This document shows positions 9,698-17,635 of a stretch of 64,000 bases of DNA, piece by piece. Source of the stretch: an uncultured Alphaproteobacteria bacterium (lineage in GTDB: Bacteria; Pseudomonadota; Alphaproteobacteria; HIMB59; GCA-002718135); NCBI GenBank assembly GCA_902537325.1, contig CACBAT010000009.1:1-64000 (forward strand), in the 5' to 3' direction. Position numbers and translations under genes: made by a program. The notes below the pieces were generated by a model. The model worked only from the letters and a program-made list of their open reading frames with translations. It did no database searches and had not been told where the DNA came from. Position 1 is the first letter of the stretch. Each line of letters starts with the position of its first letter.

Positions 9698-9976
9698 TGG
9701 TAGCCTCGGCCGGACTTGAACCGGCACTCCCAAAAGGGCAAGGATTTTCATACCACCACAGTTTTCACTGCCACCCTATTAAGGTGTTTGTAGTCTGGAC
9801 TTTATCTTCACCTATACGGTGCTCCCTGTTAAGTCTCTACACCTTCCTTTTACAAGGCTTGGCTCGGTATTAGCAGTTAAGCCTCCACCGAATTTAAGGA
9901 GTTCTACTCACGGTCTTTCGACTATGGCACTCAAATTTCTTTAAGTCCTTTGTGTCTACCATTCCACCACGAGGCC
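9698..9976 (-). tRNA. tRNA-Leu(UAA) precursor, split by a group I intron
   Basis: The gene reads on the minus strand. The 5' exon (9943-9976, 34 nt) has acceptor GGCCTCG, the D-arm with GGTAGACAC, and the anticodon 5' stem AAGGA ending in CUU. The 3' exon (9698-9748, 51 nt) resumes AAAA, then TCCTT, a long variable arm (CCC-TTTT-GGG), T-arm GCCGG-TTCAAGT-CCGGC, acceptor CGAGGCT, A and an encoded CCA. The spliced product is 85 nt, class II, with anticodon UAA, cut by the intron after U34. The 1-72 pair is G-U. This is the same insertion site as the cyanobacterial and plastid tRNA-Leu intron. Confidence 0.93.
9749..9942 (-). ncRNA. Group I self-splicing intron in the tRNA-Leu(UAA) anticodon
   Basis: The 194-nt insert sits between U34 and A35 and ends in the omega-G (9749). 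It carries group I core strings that I recognise from the cyanobacterial tRNA-Leu intron. These are a P4-P6 segment ending ACCGAGCCAAGCC, a P7/J region with GGAAGGTGTAGAGACT followed by GGGAGCACC, the complementary AAAGTCC, and a GAAA-capped CAGT/ACTG hairpin near the 3' end. It has no open reading frame, so no homing endonuclease. It is smaller than the ~249-nt Anabaena intron. Group IC3 placement is by recall; splicing is inferred. Confidence 0.9.
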
Positions 9977-10174
9977 ACTTAAAGTCGTTATATACAAAAA
10001 TGTATCAATAAAAAACAAATTGTTTCCTTTATTTTTGAAATTTTTATATTGCGCCGTGTCGCAATTATAAAAAAGAATGAGATACAAGAACTATTAATAT
10101 TTTGAAAAACGAATCTCGAGGAATTTTAAATTTTTTATAATTTTGTAATGCGAGGGTTACTTAGTCGGCTAGTC
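9977..10174. other. Non-coding spacer between the tRNA-Leu gene and the tRNA-Leu half copy
   Basis: No open frame of gene-like quality was found on either strand. The stretch is AT-rich. Its one clear structure is a short perfect inverted repeat, ATTGCG (10048-10053) and CGCAAT (10060-10065), around a CCGTGT loop. A transcript entering from the half copy at 10212 would read through this spacer into the intact tRNA. No promoter could be assigned. Confidence 0.5.
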
Positions 10175-10212
10175 TTTTAAGTCCTTTGTGTCTACCATTC
10201 TACCACGAGGCC
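10175..10212 (-). pseudogene. Orphan 5' half of tRNA-Leu(UAA)
   Basis: On the minus strand this repeats the 5' end of the intact tRNA-Leu: 36 of 37 positions match from G1 to CTTAAA. The match stops in the anticodon loop, close to the intron insertion point. The single difference is G12 to A, which breaks a D-stem pair. What follows (GACTAGCCGACTAAG...) matches neither the intron nor the 3' exon, and no T-arm is seen downstream. It therefore cannot fold as a tRNA on its own. A partial duplication or recombination scar is the simplest reading. Confidence 0.85.
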
Positions 10213-10228
10213 TATTTCTGGATTAATA

Positions 10229-10975
10229 TCAAACTATAGAACTTTTTCCACCATTTAATTCAATCATCTTAGTTATATCATCAACTATTGGTTGAATAGA
10301 TGTCATCTCCCATGATGAAACAACTATGTTAACACCGCCTGTTTTAGCTGCAAGATTAAAATAGGGGTAACTTCCGATTGAAGCATTTGTATAATTGTTT
10401 TGAATATTTTTTAAATTTTTTGCAATTTTACTTTCGTATAAATTAGTATTAATTGTTGTAACAAGTTTTGGCTTACCTTTTTTAATTTTTTTCATTAATT
10501 CTTCGAACATAACTTGCATTATTTCTGGCACACCAGGTAAAACATAAATATTTTTTACAATAAATCCTGGTGCAGCGGTCATTGGATTTAAAATAAGCTC
10601 TGAACCAAATGGCATTTTGGCCATCCTTTGCCTGCTTTCATTAAATTCACCTTTTGGATAATAATTTTCAAGAATCTCAAAAGCCATTTTATTTGTTTCA
10701 TATTGTAAATTAAAGGCTTCAGATATACTTTCTGAAGTTATATCATCATGAGTTGGCCCAATTCCTCCAGTAGTAAAAACATAAGAATATTTTGAGCTAT
10801 ATTTTAGAACGTTTTCTATTATTATTTTTTTATCATCCTGGATAACAATGACTTCTTCTAACTTAATACCAGCTTCTAATAATTTTTTTGCAATATAATT
10901 TGAGTTGGTATCTTGGGTTCTACCAGAAAGTATTTCATCACCAATAACGATAACTCCTGCAGTAAAAGAACTCAT
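10229..10975 (-). CDS. CinA-N-terminal/MoCF-type molybdopterin-binding-domain protein
   Basis: This 248-aa protein has the MoCF_biosynth (MogA/CinA N-terminal) fold. It shows GVIVIGDEILSGRTQDTNSNYIAKKLLEAG at residues 8-37, TTGGIGPTHDDITSESI (about 68-84), and FIVKNIYVLPGVPEIMQVMFEEL. It lacks the C-terminal CinA amidase domain that removes the amide from NMN, so this is the single-domain COG1058 form. Its role could be nucleotide repair or molybdopterin binding; sequence alone does not decide. The minus-strand stop is 17 bp from the tRNA-Leu half copy. Confidence 0.82.
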   Translation of the reverse strand: MSSFTAGVIVIGDEILSGRTQDTNSNYIAKKLLEAGIKLEEVIVIQDDKKIIIENVLKYSSKYSYVFTTGGIGPTHDDITSESISEAFNLQYETNKMAFEILENYYPKGEFNESRQRMAKMPFGSELILNPMTAAPGFIVKNIYVLPGVPEIMQVMFEELMKKIKKGKPKLVTTINTNLYESKIAKNLKNIQNNYTNASIGSYPYFNLAAKTGGVNIVVSSWEMTSIQPIVDDITKMIELNGGKSSIV

Positions 10976-11032
10976 ATGATTAATTGATATTTTCTATATA
11001 TTATTTATTAATCGTAAGTAATTATTTTTTAA

Positions 11033-11827
11033 ATGAGAAACAACAATATCCCAATACATACGAAAAAAGATTTTGAGGGCATGAGGGAAGCTGGCTCTTT
11101 AGCAGCTGATGTTTTAGATTCTTTAAATGAAAAGATTGTTCCAGGAATAAGTACTCAAGAAATAAATGACATATGTCATAATCAAATTATTCAAAACAAA
11201 GCAATACCGGCACCTTTAAATTATAAAGGTTTTCCAAAATCAGTTTGTACATCTGTTAATCATGTTGTGTGTCATGGAATTCCTTCTGAAAGAAAAATTC
11301 TATCTGATGGAGATATAGTAAATGTAGATGTAACAGTTATTCTAAATGGTTGGCATGGTGATAGTTCAAGAATGTTTGTTGCAGGCAAGACAAATAAAAA
11401 AAATTATGAATTTTTGAAAATAACTTATGAATCTTTATTAATTGGTATTAGTGAAGCTAAACCTGGTAAGCATATTGGTGATATAGGAAATAAAATTCAG
11501 AAACTTGCAGAAGGAAAAGGTTATTCTGTAGTAAGAGATTTTTGTGGTCATGGAATTGGAAAGGAATTTCATACTCCACCTAGTGTTTTACACTTTGGAG
11601 AACCAGGTGAGGGACCAATGTTAGAACCTGGAATGTTTTTAACAATTGAACCAATGATTAATTTAGGTGGATGGCAAACAAAAATACTAAATGATGGATG
11701 GACAGCTGTAACAAAAGATAAATCTTTATCTGCTCAATTCGAGCATACAATTGGAATAACAGATGAAGGAAATGAAATATTTACATTATCTAAAAATAAT
11801 ACAGCTTTTCCAATAAAGGATGTATAA
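11033..11827 (+). CDS. map: Methionine aminopeptidase, type I
   Basis: Methionine aminopeptidase removes the initiator Met from new proteins. The 264-aa length and metal-binding pattern fit type I: H in VVCHGIPSE, D in GDIVNVDVTVILNGWHGDSSRMF, H in FCGHGIGKEFH, then E in FLTIEPMI and E in AQFEHTIGIT. It lies divergent from the CinA-like gene and 9 bp before purB, so the two are likely co-transcribed. Confidence 0.97.
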   Translation: MRNNNIPIHTKKDFEGMREAGSLAADVLDSLNEKIVPGISTQEINDICHNQIIQNKAIPAPLNYKGFPKSVCTSVNHVVCHGIPSERKILSDGDIVNVDVTVILNGWHGDSSRMFVAGKTNKKNYEFLKITYESLLIGISEAKPGKHIGDIGNKIQKLAEGKGYSVVRDFCGHGIGKEFHTPPSVLHFGEPGEGPMLEPGMFLTIEPMINLGGWQTKILNDGWTAVTKDKSLSAQFEHTIGITDEGNEIFTLSKNNTAFPIKDV

Positions 11828-11836
11828 GTAGAAAAA

Positions 11837-13129
11837 ATGATACCTAGATATAATAGACCTAAAATTGAAAAGATTTGGTCATTAGAAAATAAATTTACAA
11901 TTTGGACAGAGATTGAGTGTTTGATTGCAGAAAAACAAGCAATGCTCGGCGTTATTCCAAAAAAAGCAGCAAAAGAAATAAGAAATAAAGCAAAATTTAA
12001 TATTAAAGAAATAGAAAAAATTGAAAAAGAAACAAAACATGATGTTGTTGCTTATATTAATAATGTAAGCAAATATATTGGCGACTCATCAAAATATTTT
12101 CATTTTGGTGTAACATCAAGTGATATTATTGATACTTCATTTTCTGTACAACTAAAGCAAACCTCTGAAATAATAAGAAAAAGCTTAGTAGAATGTATTC
12201 AAAGTTTAAAAATTAAGTCTAAAAAATATAAAGACACATTAATGATTGGAAGGAGTCATGGTATACATGCTGAACCTATTACTTTTGGATTAAAATTATC
12301 TTCATTTTATTTTGAGTTTAAAAGAAGTTTAGAAAGACTTGATCAAGCGATCAACGAAATATCTGTTTGTGCTATTTCTGGGCCTGTTGGTACATTTAAT
12401 TCTATAGACCCACGAGTTCAAGATTATGTAGCAAAAAAACTTAAACTAAATTCTGAAGATGTATCAACTCAAGTAATTCCAAGAGATAGGCATGCGTATT
12501 TTTTCTCAGTACTAGGAATTTTAGCGTCTTCTATTGAGAGGTTCGCTGTGGAAATTCGAAATTTACAAAAAACAGAGGTGTTAGAAGTTGAAGAAAGTTT
12601 TTCTTCTAAGCAAAAGGGTTCTTCTGCAATGCCTCACAAACGTAATCCGGTATTAAGTGAGAATTTAACAGGTATCTCACGTTATATTAGAAGTGGTGTA
12701 ATACCTTCACTAGAAAATGTCGTACTTTGGCACGAGAGAGATATTAGTCATTCTAGTGTTGAAAGAATTACGACTCCAGATATTACAATTGCAACTGATT
12801 TTGCACTGAGTCGTTTAAATGGCATTATAAAGAATTTAAAAGTCTATCCAAAAAATATGCTGAAAAATTTGAATATGCTTGGTGGTTTACATAGAACTCA
12901 CAATATTATGTTGAAACTAATTGAAAAAGGATTGAAAAGACAACAAGCTTATAAAATTGTTCAAGAAAGTGCCATGGAAACATGGAATAATAATAAGAAT
13001 TTTTCTCAAGTTTTACAAAAAAATAAAGAATTAAACAAAAAATTAAATTCGAAAGAAATCGAAAAAATCATTAAAGATGATAACGATCTAAAGAAAATAG
13101 ATTGGATTTTTAAAAATAAAATTAAATAG
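11837..13129 (+). CDS. purB: Adenylosuccinate lyase
   Basis: PurB cleaves SAICAR and adenylosuccinate with release of fumarate in purine synthesis. The 430-aa protein has the superfamily signature SSAMPHKRNPVLSENL (about residues 269-284), the HFGVTSSDIIDT stretch near 90-101, and GRSHGIHAEPITFG near 138-151. The C-terminus is lysine-rich, as is common in this genome. In many alphaproteobacteria purB is followed by purC/S/Q/L before bolA; here bolA follows directly, so the intervening purine genes are elsewhere. Confidence 0.96.
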   Translation: MIPRYNRPKIEKIWSLENKFTIWTEIECLIAEKQAMLGVIPKKAAKEIRNKAKFNIKEIEKIEKETKHDVVAYINNVSKYIGDSSKYFHFGVTSSDIIDTSFSVQLKQTSEIIRKSLVECIQSLKIKSKKYKDTLMIGRSHGIHAEPITFGLKLSSFYFEFKRSLERLDQAINEISVCAISGPVGTFNSIDPRVQDYVAKKLKLNSEDVSTQVIPRDRHAYFFSVLGILASSIERFAVEIRNLQKTEVLEVEESFSSKQKGSSAMPHKRNPVLSENLTGISRYIRSGVIPSLENVVLWHERDISHSSVERITTPDITIATDFALSRLNGIIKNLKVYPKNMLKNLNMLGGLHRTHNIMLKLIEKGLKRQQAYKIVQESAMETWNNNKNFSQVLQKNKELNKKLNSKEIEKIIKDDNDLKKIDWIFKNKIK

Positions 13130-13166
13130 TCTTTATTTTTTTTAATATCTGAACTATTTTATAGGT

Positions 13167-13397
13167 ATGCCAATGACTGTTGAACAAATTGAACATTTTA
13201 TTAAAGAAGCTATACCAGATGCAACTGTTGAAATTGAAGATCTTAAAGGAGATGGCGATCATTACAGTGCTACAGTGACGTCAAAATCCTTTTCTGGAAA
13301 AACAAGAGTAGAACAACATAAGATGGTTTATGATGCTTTTAATGGTAAAATGGGTAGTGATTTGCACGCACTTAAGCTAAAAACTGTATCGGAGTAA
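13167..13397 (+). CDS. bolA: BolA-family protein
   Basis: This 76-aa BolA/IbaG protein has the class II KH-like fold. It contains FSGKTRVEQHKMVYDAF with the conserved His that can help hold a 2Fe-2S cluster with a monothiol glutaredoxin. The next gene, 2 bp downstream, is exactly such a glutaredoxin, so the pair probably forms a BolA-Grx4 iron-sulfur trafficking or iron-sensing complex. The start could be this ATG or the in-frame ATG two codons later. Confidence 0.93.
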   Translation: MPMTVEQIEHFIKEAIPDATVEIEDLKGDGDHYSATVTSKSFSGKTRVEQHKMVYDAFNGKMGSDLHALKLKTVSE

Positions 13398-13399
13398 TA

Positions 13400-13741
13400 A
13401 TGAATAATAACGACCATGTATCTCAAAATATAGAAAATGAAATTAACTCAAATGATGTAATGCTTTTCATGAAGGGCACCCCTGTATTTCCAATGTGTGG
13501 ATTTTCTGCAAGAGTAGTTGAAATATTAAATAAAGTAGGTGTTAAATTTGGAAGTGTGAATGTGTTAGAGAGTGACGAAATGAGAGAAGGTATTAAAACA
13601 TATTCTAATTGGCCAACCATACCACAACTTTATGTTAAGAAAGAATTTATAGGTGGGTGTGATATCATAACTGAAATGTTTGAAAGTGGTGAATTACTAG
13701 AATTATTCAATACAAATGGAATAGACGTAAACCCGTCCTAG
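13400..13741 (+). CDS. grxD: Monothiol glutaredoxin (Grx4/GLRX5 type)
   Basis: This 113-aa monothiol glutaredoxin binds and passes on 2Fe-2S clusters. It has the CGFS active-site motif (FPMCGFSARVVEIL, about residues 31-44), NWPTIPQLYVKKEFIGGCDII and the usual C-terminal helix. It forms a pair with bolA just upstream. The stop codon is separated from the next start (a TTG) by one base, so the RarD-like gene may be translated from the same message. Confidence 0.95.
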   Translation: MNNNDHVSQNIENEINSNDVMLFMKGTPVFPMCGFSARVVEILNKVGVKFGSVNVLESDEMREGIKTYSNWPTIPQLYVKKEFIGGCDIITEMFESGELLELFNTNGIDVNPS

Positions 13742-13742
13742 A

Positions 13743-14642
13743 TTGTTAAATAATAAATTTTCTAAAGGTGTAATATTTTCCTGTATTGCAGCAATTTTTT
13801 GGGGGCTTCCACAACCCCTTTTTTTTAATGAATTAAATCACGTTGAGACTATTGAGGTTGTAGCTCACAGAGGTTTCTGGTCATTTATTTTTTTATTTTT
13901 ATTATTAATTTTAATTTCAAACATAAGTGATTTTATTGAAATATTTAAATCTAAAAAAAGAATTTTTTTTTTAACAATTACAGCTTTTCTTATTGCAGGT
14001 AACTGGGCAGGTTTTATTTATTCTGTAGGACAAGAAAGAGTTCAGGATGCATCAATGGGTTACTTCATTACTCCAATGATAAGTATTGTTCTTGGTTATT
14101 TTTTTTTAAATGAGAAAATAACTAAGCCTAAATTTGCATCTGTATGTTTTATGTTATCAGGTATATTATTCTTATTTATTAATTTAAATCAATTTCCATT
14201 CCTAATAATTTGGATTGGAACTTCATGGGCAATATATGGATTATTAAGAAAACAAGTTAATGTTAATCCCCCAATTGGCTTACTATATGAGACTTTCATA
14301 ATATCTTTAATATCTACCCCCTACTTAGTTTATTTATTTTGGCAAAATGAAAATAGTATCTTTAGTATTGATTTGAAGACATCATTATTTTTAATTCTAA
14401 CAGGAGCTGTAACGATTTTTCCATTATTATTTTTTAATTTGGGTTTAAAATTTATTCAATTAGGTCTTGCTGGAGTTTTATTTTACTTAGCACCAACATT
14501 TCATTTTATCACTTCAGTATTTATTCTTAATGAAGAAATTTTACAAATTAAGTTAATATCATTTATAATTATTTGGATAGGAATAATAATTTATATTTAT
14601 GATAGTTATAAAAAAGAAATTATCTTGAATAATACTCAATAA
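13743..14642 (+). CDS. RarD/EamA-family membrane permease
   Basis: This is a ten-helix inner-membrane transporter of the drug/metabolite superfamily, RarD branch. The 299 residues are mostly hydrophobic. They include [17 protein letters not shown], the typical [16 protein letters not shown], and [33 protein letters not shown], all RarD-like. RarD relatives are linked loosely to chloramphenicol resistance and metabolite export; the substrate is unknown. The start is a TTG one base after the grxD stop. The 3' end overlaps the convergent rpsD by 23 bp. Confidence 0.85.
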   Translation: MLNNKFSKGVIFSCIAAIFWGLPQPLFFNELNHVETIEVVAHRGFWSFIFLFLLLILISNISDFIEIFKSKKRIFFLTITAFLIAGNWAGFIYSVGQERVQDASMGYFITPMISIVLGYFFLNEKITKPKFASVCFMLSGILFLFINLNQFPFLIIWIGTSWAIYGLLRKQVNVNPPIGLLYETFIISLISTPYLVYLFWQNENSIFSIDLKTSLFLILTGAVTIFPLLFFNLGLKFIQLGLAGVLFYLAPTFHFITSVFILNEEILQIKLISFIIIWIGIIIYIYDSYKKEIILNNTQ

Positions 14643-15240
14643 CTAAATTAGGTTCCATAGTTACAGGATAAGGAACATCATGAATTAGAGGCGCTCTTAA
14701 AAAACGACCTTTCAACTCTTTTACATCAACTTCTAAGTATTCTGGAATTTCTCTTTCTTGAGAACTAACTGATTCTACAATTAAGTTAATTTCTTTACTT
14801 TTATCTCTTATTGAGATCTCATCTCCATCGCTAACACTATAAGATGGAATGTTCACTCTTTTTCCATTGACCTTTACATGACCATGATTAACTAGCTGTC
14901 TTGCAGAAAAAATTGTAGGTACAAATTTCATTCTATAAACTGTAGCATCTAATCTTCTTTCTAAAAGTTCAATTAAAATCTGACTTGTATCACCTTTAAT
15001 ATTAGAAGCTTTTTTGAAAATATTCCTAAATTGTCTTTCAGTTAAATCACCGTAATAAAATTTAAGTTTTTGCTTTGCAAATAACTGATTTCCATAATCT
15101 GATAGTTTCTTTCTTTGTCCCTGTACACCATGCTGACCAGGCTTTGAGTTTCTTCTATTAAAAGGGCTTTTAGGTCTCCCCCATAAGTTAACACCTAACC
15201 TTCTATCAATTTTATATTTAGCGTTATGTCTTTTTGTCAT
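14620..15240 (-). CDS. rpsD: 30S ribosomal protein S4
   Basis: S4 nucleates 30S assembly by binding 16S rRNA. The 206-aa sequence begins [26 protein letters not shown] and carries the S4 RNA-binding domain ([39 protein letters not shown], residues ~93-131). It lies alone on the minus strand, outside the alpha operon. A good sigma-70-like promoter sits directly upstream with almost no leader before the ATG. Confidence 0.98.
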   Translation of the reverse strand: MTKRHNAKYKIDRRLGVNLWGRPKSPFNRRNSKPGQHGVQGQRKKLSDYGNQLFAKQKLKFYYGDLTERQFRNIFKKASNIKGDTSQILIELLERRLDATVYRMKFVPTIFSARQLVNHGHVKVNGKRVNIPSYSVSDGDEISIRDKSKEINLIVESVSSQEREIPEYLEVDVKELKGRFLRAPLIHDVPYPVTMEPNLVIEYYSR

Positions 15241-15252
15241 TACTATGAGGGG

Positions 15253-15280
15253 TATATAGTGATTTAAAGTACTATGTCAA
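15253..15280 (-). promoter_or_regulatory. Sigma-70-type promoter of rpsD with a very short leader
   Basis: On the minus strand a perfect TTGACA -35 (15275-15280) is followed after 16 bp by a TATATA -10 (15253-15258). The expected start, A at 15246, lies about six bases before the rpsD ATG at 15240. The gap to the ATG holds CCCCTCATAGTA and no Shine-Dalgarno. If the start is correct, the message is nearly leaderless. Confidence 0.6.
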
Positions 15281-15303
15281 ATTTAATATACTCAATTTTT
15301 GGC

Positions 15304-16014
15304 TTATTTATTAAGTTTTTTAGTAATTCCCCATAATGTCTGCAATTCTTTCTTTGAGAGAGGGATTTTTGTGAAAATACTATAAATATTATTTTTCATA
15401 CTTTCTTTTTTTTCACTTGGTGTAAAAAATTTTTTATTTTCAAGTTTCTCAATCACATAATTTAAGAATTTAGATAATTGATATTTACTAATATTATCTT
15501 TTTCAATTGAAATAGAATTAGTAATTTTTAAATTATTCAATTCAAATAATTTATGACTTAAAACAGTAACTGCATGAGAAAGGTTTAATGAGTTACTTTT
15601 ATTACTTGTTTCAATAGTAAAAATAATATCAGATAATCTCAAATCCTCATTTGAAAGTCCTGAATTTTCAGGACCAAAAAGTATTGCTGTTTTTTTATTA
15701 ACAGTAATTTTTCTTTTAATGAATTTAAAATCGTTAGTAGAATTTTTTTCAAGATATCTTCTTCTATTCGTTGTGGCCACAACATAAGAAAAATTAGAAA
15801 GTGCAATTTCTAAATCATCATAAACCTTAATATTCTTAATAATTTTCGTTGTTTTTTTTGCTGCATTTATTGATTTATTGTTTAACCATTTATCTCTTGG
15901 CGAAACAACAATTAGATCTTTTAAACCAAAGTTGTGCATAACACGAGCAACCATTCCAATATTTTCAGGAAGTTGGGGTCTAACTAAAATTATGCTTGGG
16001 TTTTTTGGAGTCAA
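15304..16014 (-). CDS. TrmJ/SpoU-family RNA 2'-O-methyltransferase
   Basis: This is a SPOUT-class methyltransferase of 236 aa, closest by eye to TrmJ/TrmH-like enzymes that methylate tRNA ribose at position 32. The N-terminal motif IILVRPQLPENIGMVARVMHNFGL and ILFGPENSGLSNEDL (motif 2), then LNLSHAVTVLSHKLFE (motif 3, knot), are clear. The start is a TTG whose last bases form the TGA stop of cimA (TTGA overlap), so it is translationally coupled to that gene. Confidence 0.9.
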   Translation of the reverse strand: MTPKNPSIILVRPQLPENIGMVARVMHNFGLKDLIVVSPRDKWLNNKSINAAKKTTKIIKNIKVYDDLEIALSNFSYVVATTNRRRYLEKNSTNDFKFIKRKITVNKKTAILFGPENSGLSNEDLRLSDIIFTIETSNKSNSLNLSHAVTVLSHKLFELNNLKITNSISIEKDNISKYQLSKFLNYVIEKLENKKFFTPSEKKESMKNNIYSIFTKIPLSKKELQTLWGITKKLNK

Positions 16015-17597
16015 TTTTTATTCTTTAAATCATTTAATAGCTTAAAAGTAATACTATCAAAAATAGCGCTGTAAGATGCATCAATGATATTTGGAGATAC
16101 ACCAATAGTTGTCCAATGTGTATTAGTTGAATCAGATGATTCAATTAAAACTCTTGTGATAGCACCAGTACCTTTTTCTGATGAAAGAATCATAACCTTG
16201 TAATCAGTTAACTTTAAATCTTTGAGATTAGGATAATAATCAATTAGGGCTTTCCTTAATGCACTATCAATAGCATTTACTGGACCATTTCCAGTGCCTA
16301 CTGTCATCATATTTGAATCTTTAACTTTTAAAAATACCGTAGACTCTGCTTCAGTAACAATTTCACCTTTAGCATTCCATCTTCTTTCATCTGTGACTCT
16401 AAATTTTTCTAAATTATAAAAATCCTCAAAATGACCAAGATGACGTCTTACTAATAGTTCAAAACTAGCTAAAGCAGTATCAAATGAATATCCTTCTGAT
16501 TCTTTTTCCTTGATAATCTCTAAGATATTATTAATTTCATTTTTAGGTAGATCAATATTAATCTTATTTAATTGATTTAATATATTAGATCTTCCTGCCT
16601 GATTTGAAATTACTACGTTTCTAGAATTACCAACAATTTCTGGTTTAATATGCTCATAAGTTGAAGAATTTTTTTCTATTGCAGATGCATGTAATCCACC
16701 TTTATGAGAGAAAGCATGATCTCCAACATATGGAGCATTTTTTCTTGAAGGCATGTTAAGAATATCATTTAATGTTCTAGAAATATGAATTAAATTTTTT
16801 AACTTATCTTTTGAAATATTTGTTTTATATTTTGTTTTTAGAACCAAAGATGGAATTAAGGAAATTAAATTAGTATTTCCACATCTTTCTCCTAAACCAT
16901 TAATTGTTCCCTGTATCTGTCTTGCTCCAGCATTAATAGCTGCTAATGCATTTGCAACTGCATTGTCAGTATCATTGTGAGCATGTATACCAACATTTTG
17001 ACCTGGTATAACTTTTACTACTTCTGAAACAATATTGTAAATTTCATCTGGAAGAGTTCCCCCATTTGTATCACAAAGTACAACCCATCTTGCACCAGCA
17101 TCATAAGCTGCTTTAATACAATTCAATGCAAACTCTTTATTTTCTTTAAAGCCATCAAAAAAATGTTCTGCATCAAAAATTGGCTCTTTGTTTTTATTTT
17201 TTATTGATTGAATACTATCAATGATCATTTTTAAATTTTCATCTTCAGATATCTCTAAAGCGTTTTTTACGTGAAATGATGATGATTTACCTACAATACA
17301 AACACAACTTGCACTTGAATTAATAAGTGCATTTAATCCTGGATCGTTATCTGCACTTCTACCTGGTCTTCTTGTCATACCAAAGGCAGTCAATTTACTT
17401 TTTGAAAATTTTGTTTTTCTTGAAAAAAAATCATTATCGGTAGGATTTGCTCCCGGCCATCCACCTTCAATATAATCTATTCCTAAATCATCAAGATGTT
17501 GGGATATATTCATTTTATCACTAACAGAAAAATTAACTCCTGTTGTTTGCTGACCATCTCTAAGTGTAGTATCGAATAAATATACTTTATCTTCCAT
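16011..17597 (-). CDS. cimA: (R)-citramalate synthase
   Basis: CimA condenses acetyl-CoA with pyruvate to citramalate, giving a threonine-independent route to isoleucine. The 528-aa protein has the DRE-TIM fold (DTTLRDGQQTTGVNFSVSDK at the start, GARQIQGTINGLGERCGNTNL, HAHNDTDNAVANA) and a C-terminal LeuA-type regulatory domain. The DGQQ variant and overall length fit CimA rather than isopropylmalate synthase. Neighbours downstream of it are the RNA methyltransferase and rpsD. The isoleucine role is by family. Confidence 0.9.
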   Translation of the reverse strand: MEDKVYLFDTTLRDGQQTTGVNFSVSDKMNISQHLDDLGIDYIEGGWPGANPTDNDFFSRKTKFSKSKLTAFGMTRRPGRSADNDPGLNALINSSASCVCIVGKSSSFHVKNALEISEDENLKMIIDSIQSIKNKNKEPIFDAEHFFDGFKENKEFALNCIKAAYDAGARWVVLCDTNGGTLPDEIYNIVSEVVKVIPGQNVGIHAHNDTDNAVANALAAINAGARQIQGTINGLGERCGNTNLISLIPSLVLKTKYKTNISKDKLKNLIHISRTLNDILNMPSRKNAPYVGDHAFSHKGGLHASAIEKNSSTYEHIKPEIVGNSRNVVISNQAGRSNILNQLNKINIDLPKNEINNILEIIKEKESEGYSFDTALASFELLVRRHLGHFEDFYNLEKFRVTDERRWNAKGEIVTEAESTVFLKVKDSNMMTVGTGNGPVNAIDSALRKALIDYYPNLKDLKLTDYKVMILSSEKGTGAITRVLIESSDSTNTHWTTIGVSPNIIDASYSAIFDSITFKLLNDLKNKN

Positions 17598-17635
17598 AAT
17601 TAATAGATCGCTAATAGAGTATAAATTAAAATTTA

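Noticed and set aside
9687-10228. Reading the 9.7-10.2 kb RNA locus as two-piece tmRNA or another structured RNA gene
   Set aside because: The exons assemble to a plain tRNA-Leu and the insert to a group I intron; no Ala-tag frame or tmRNA signature was found.
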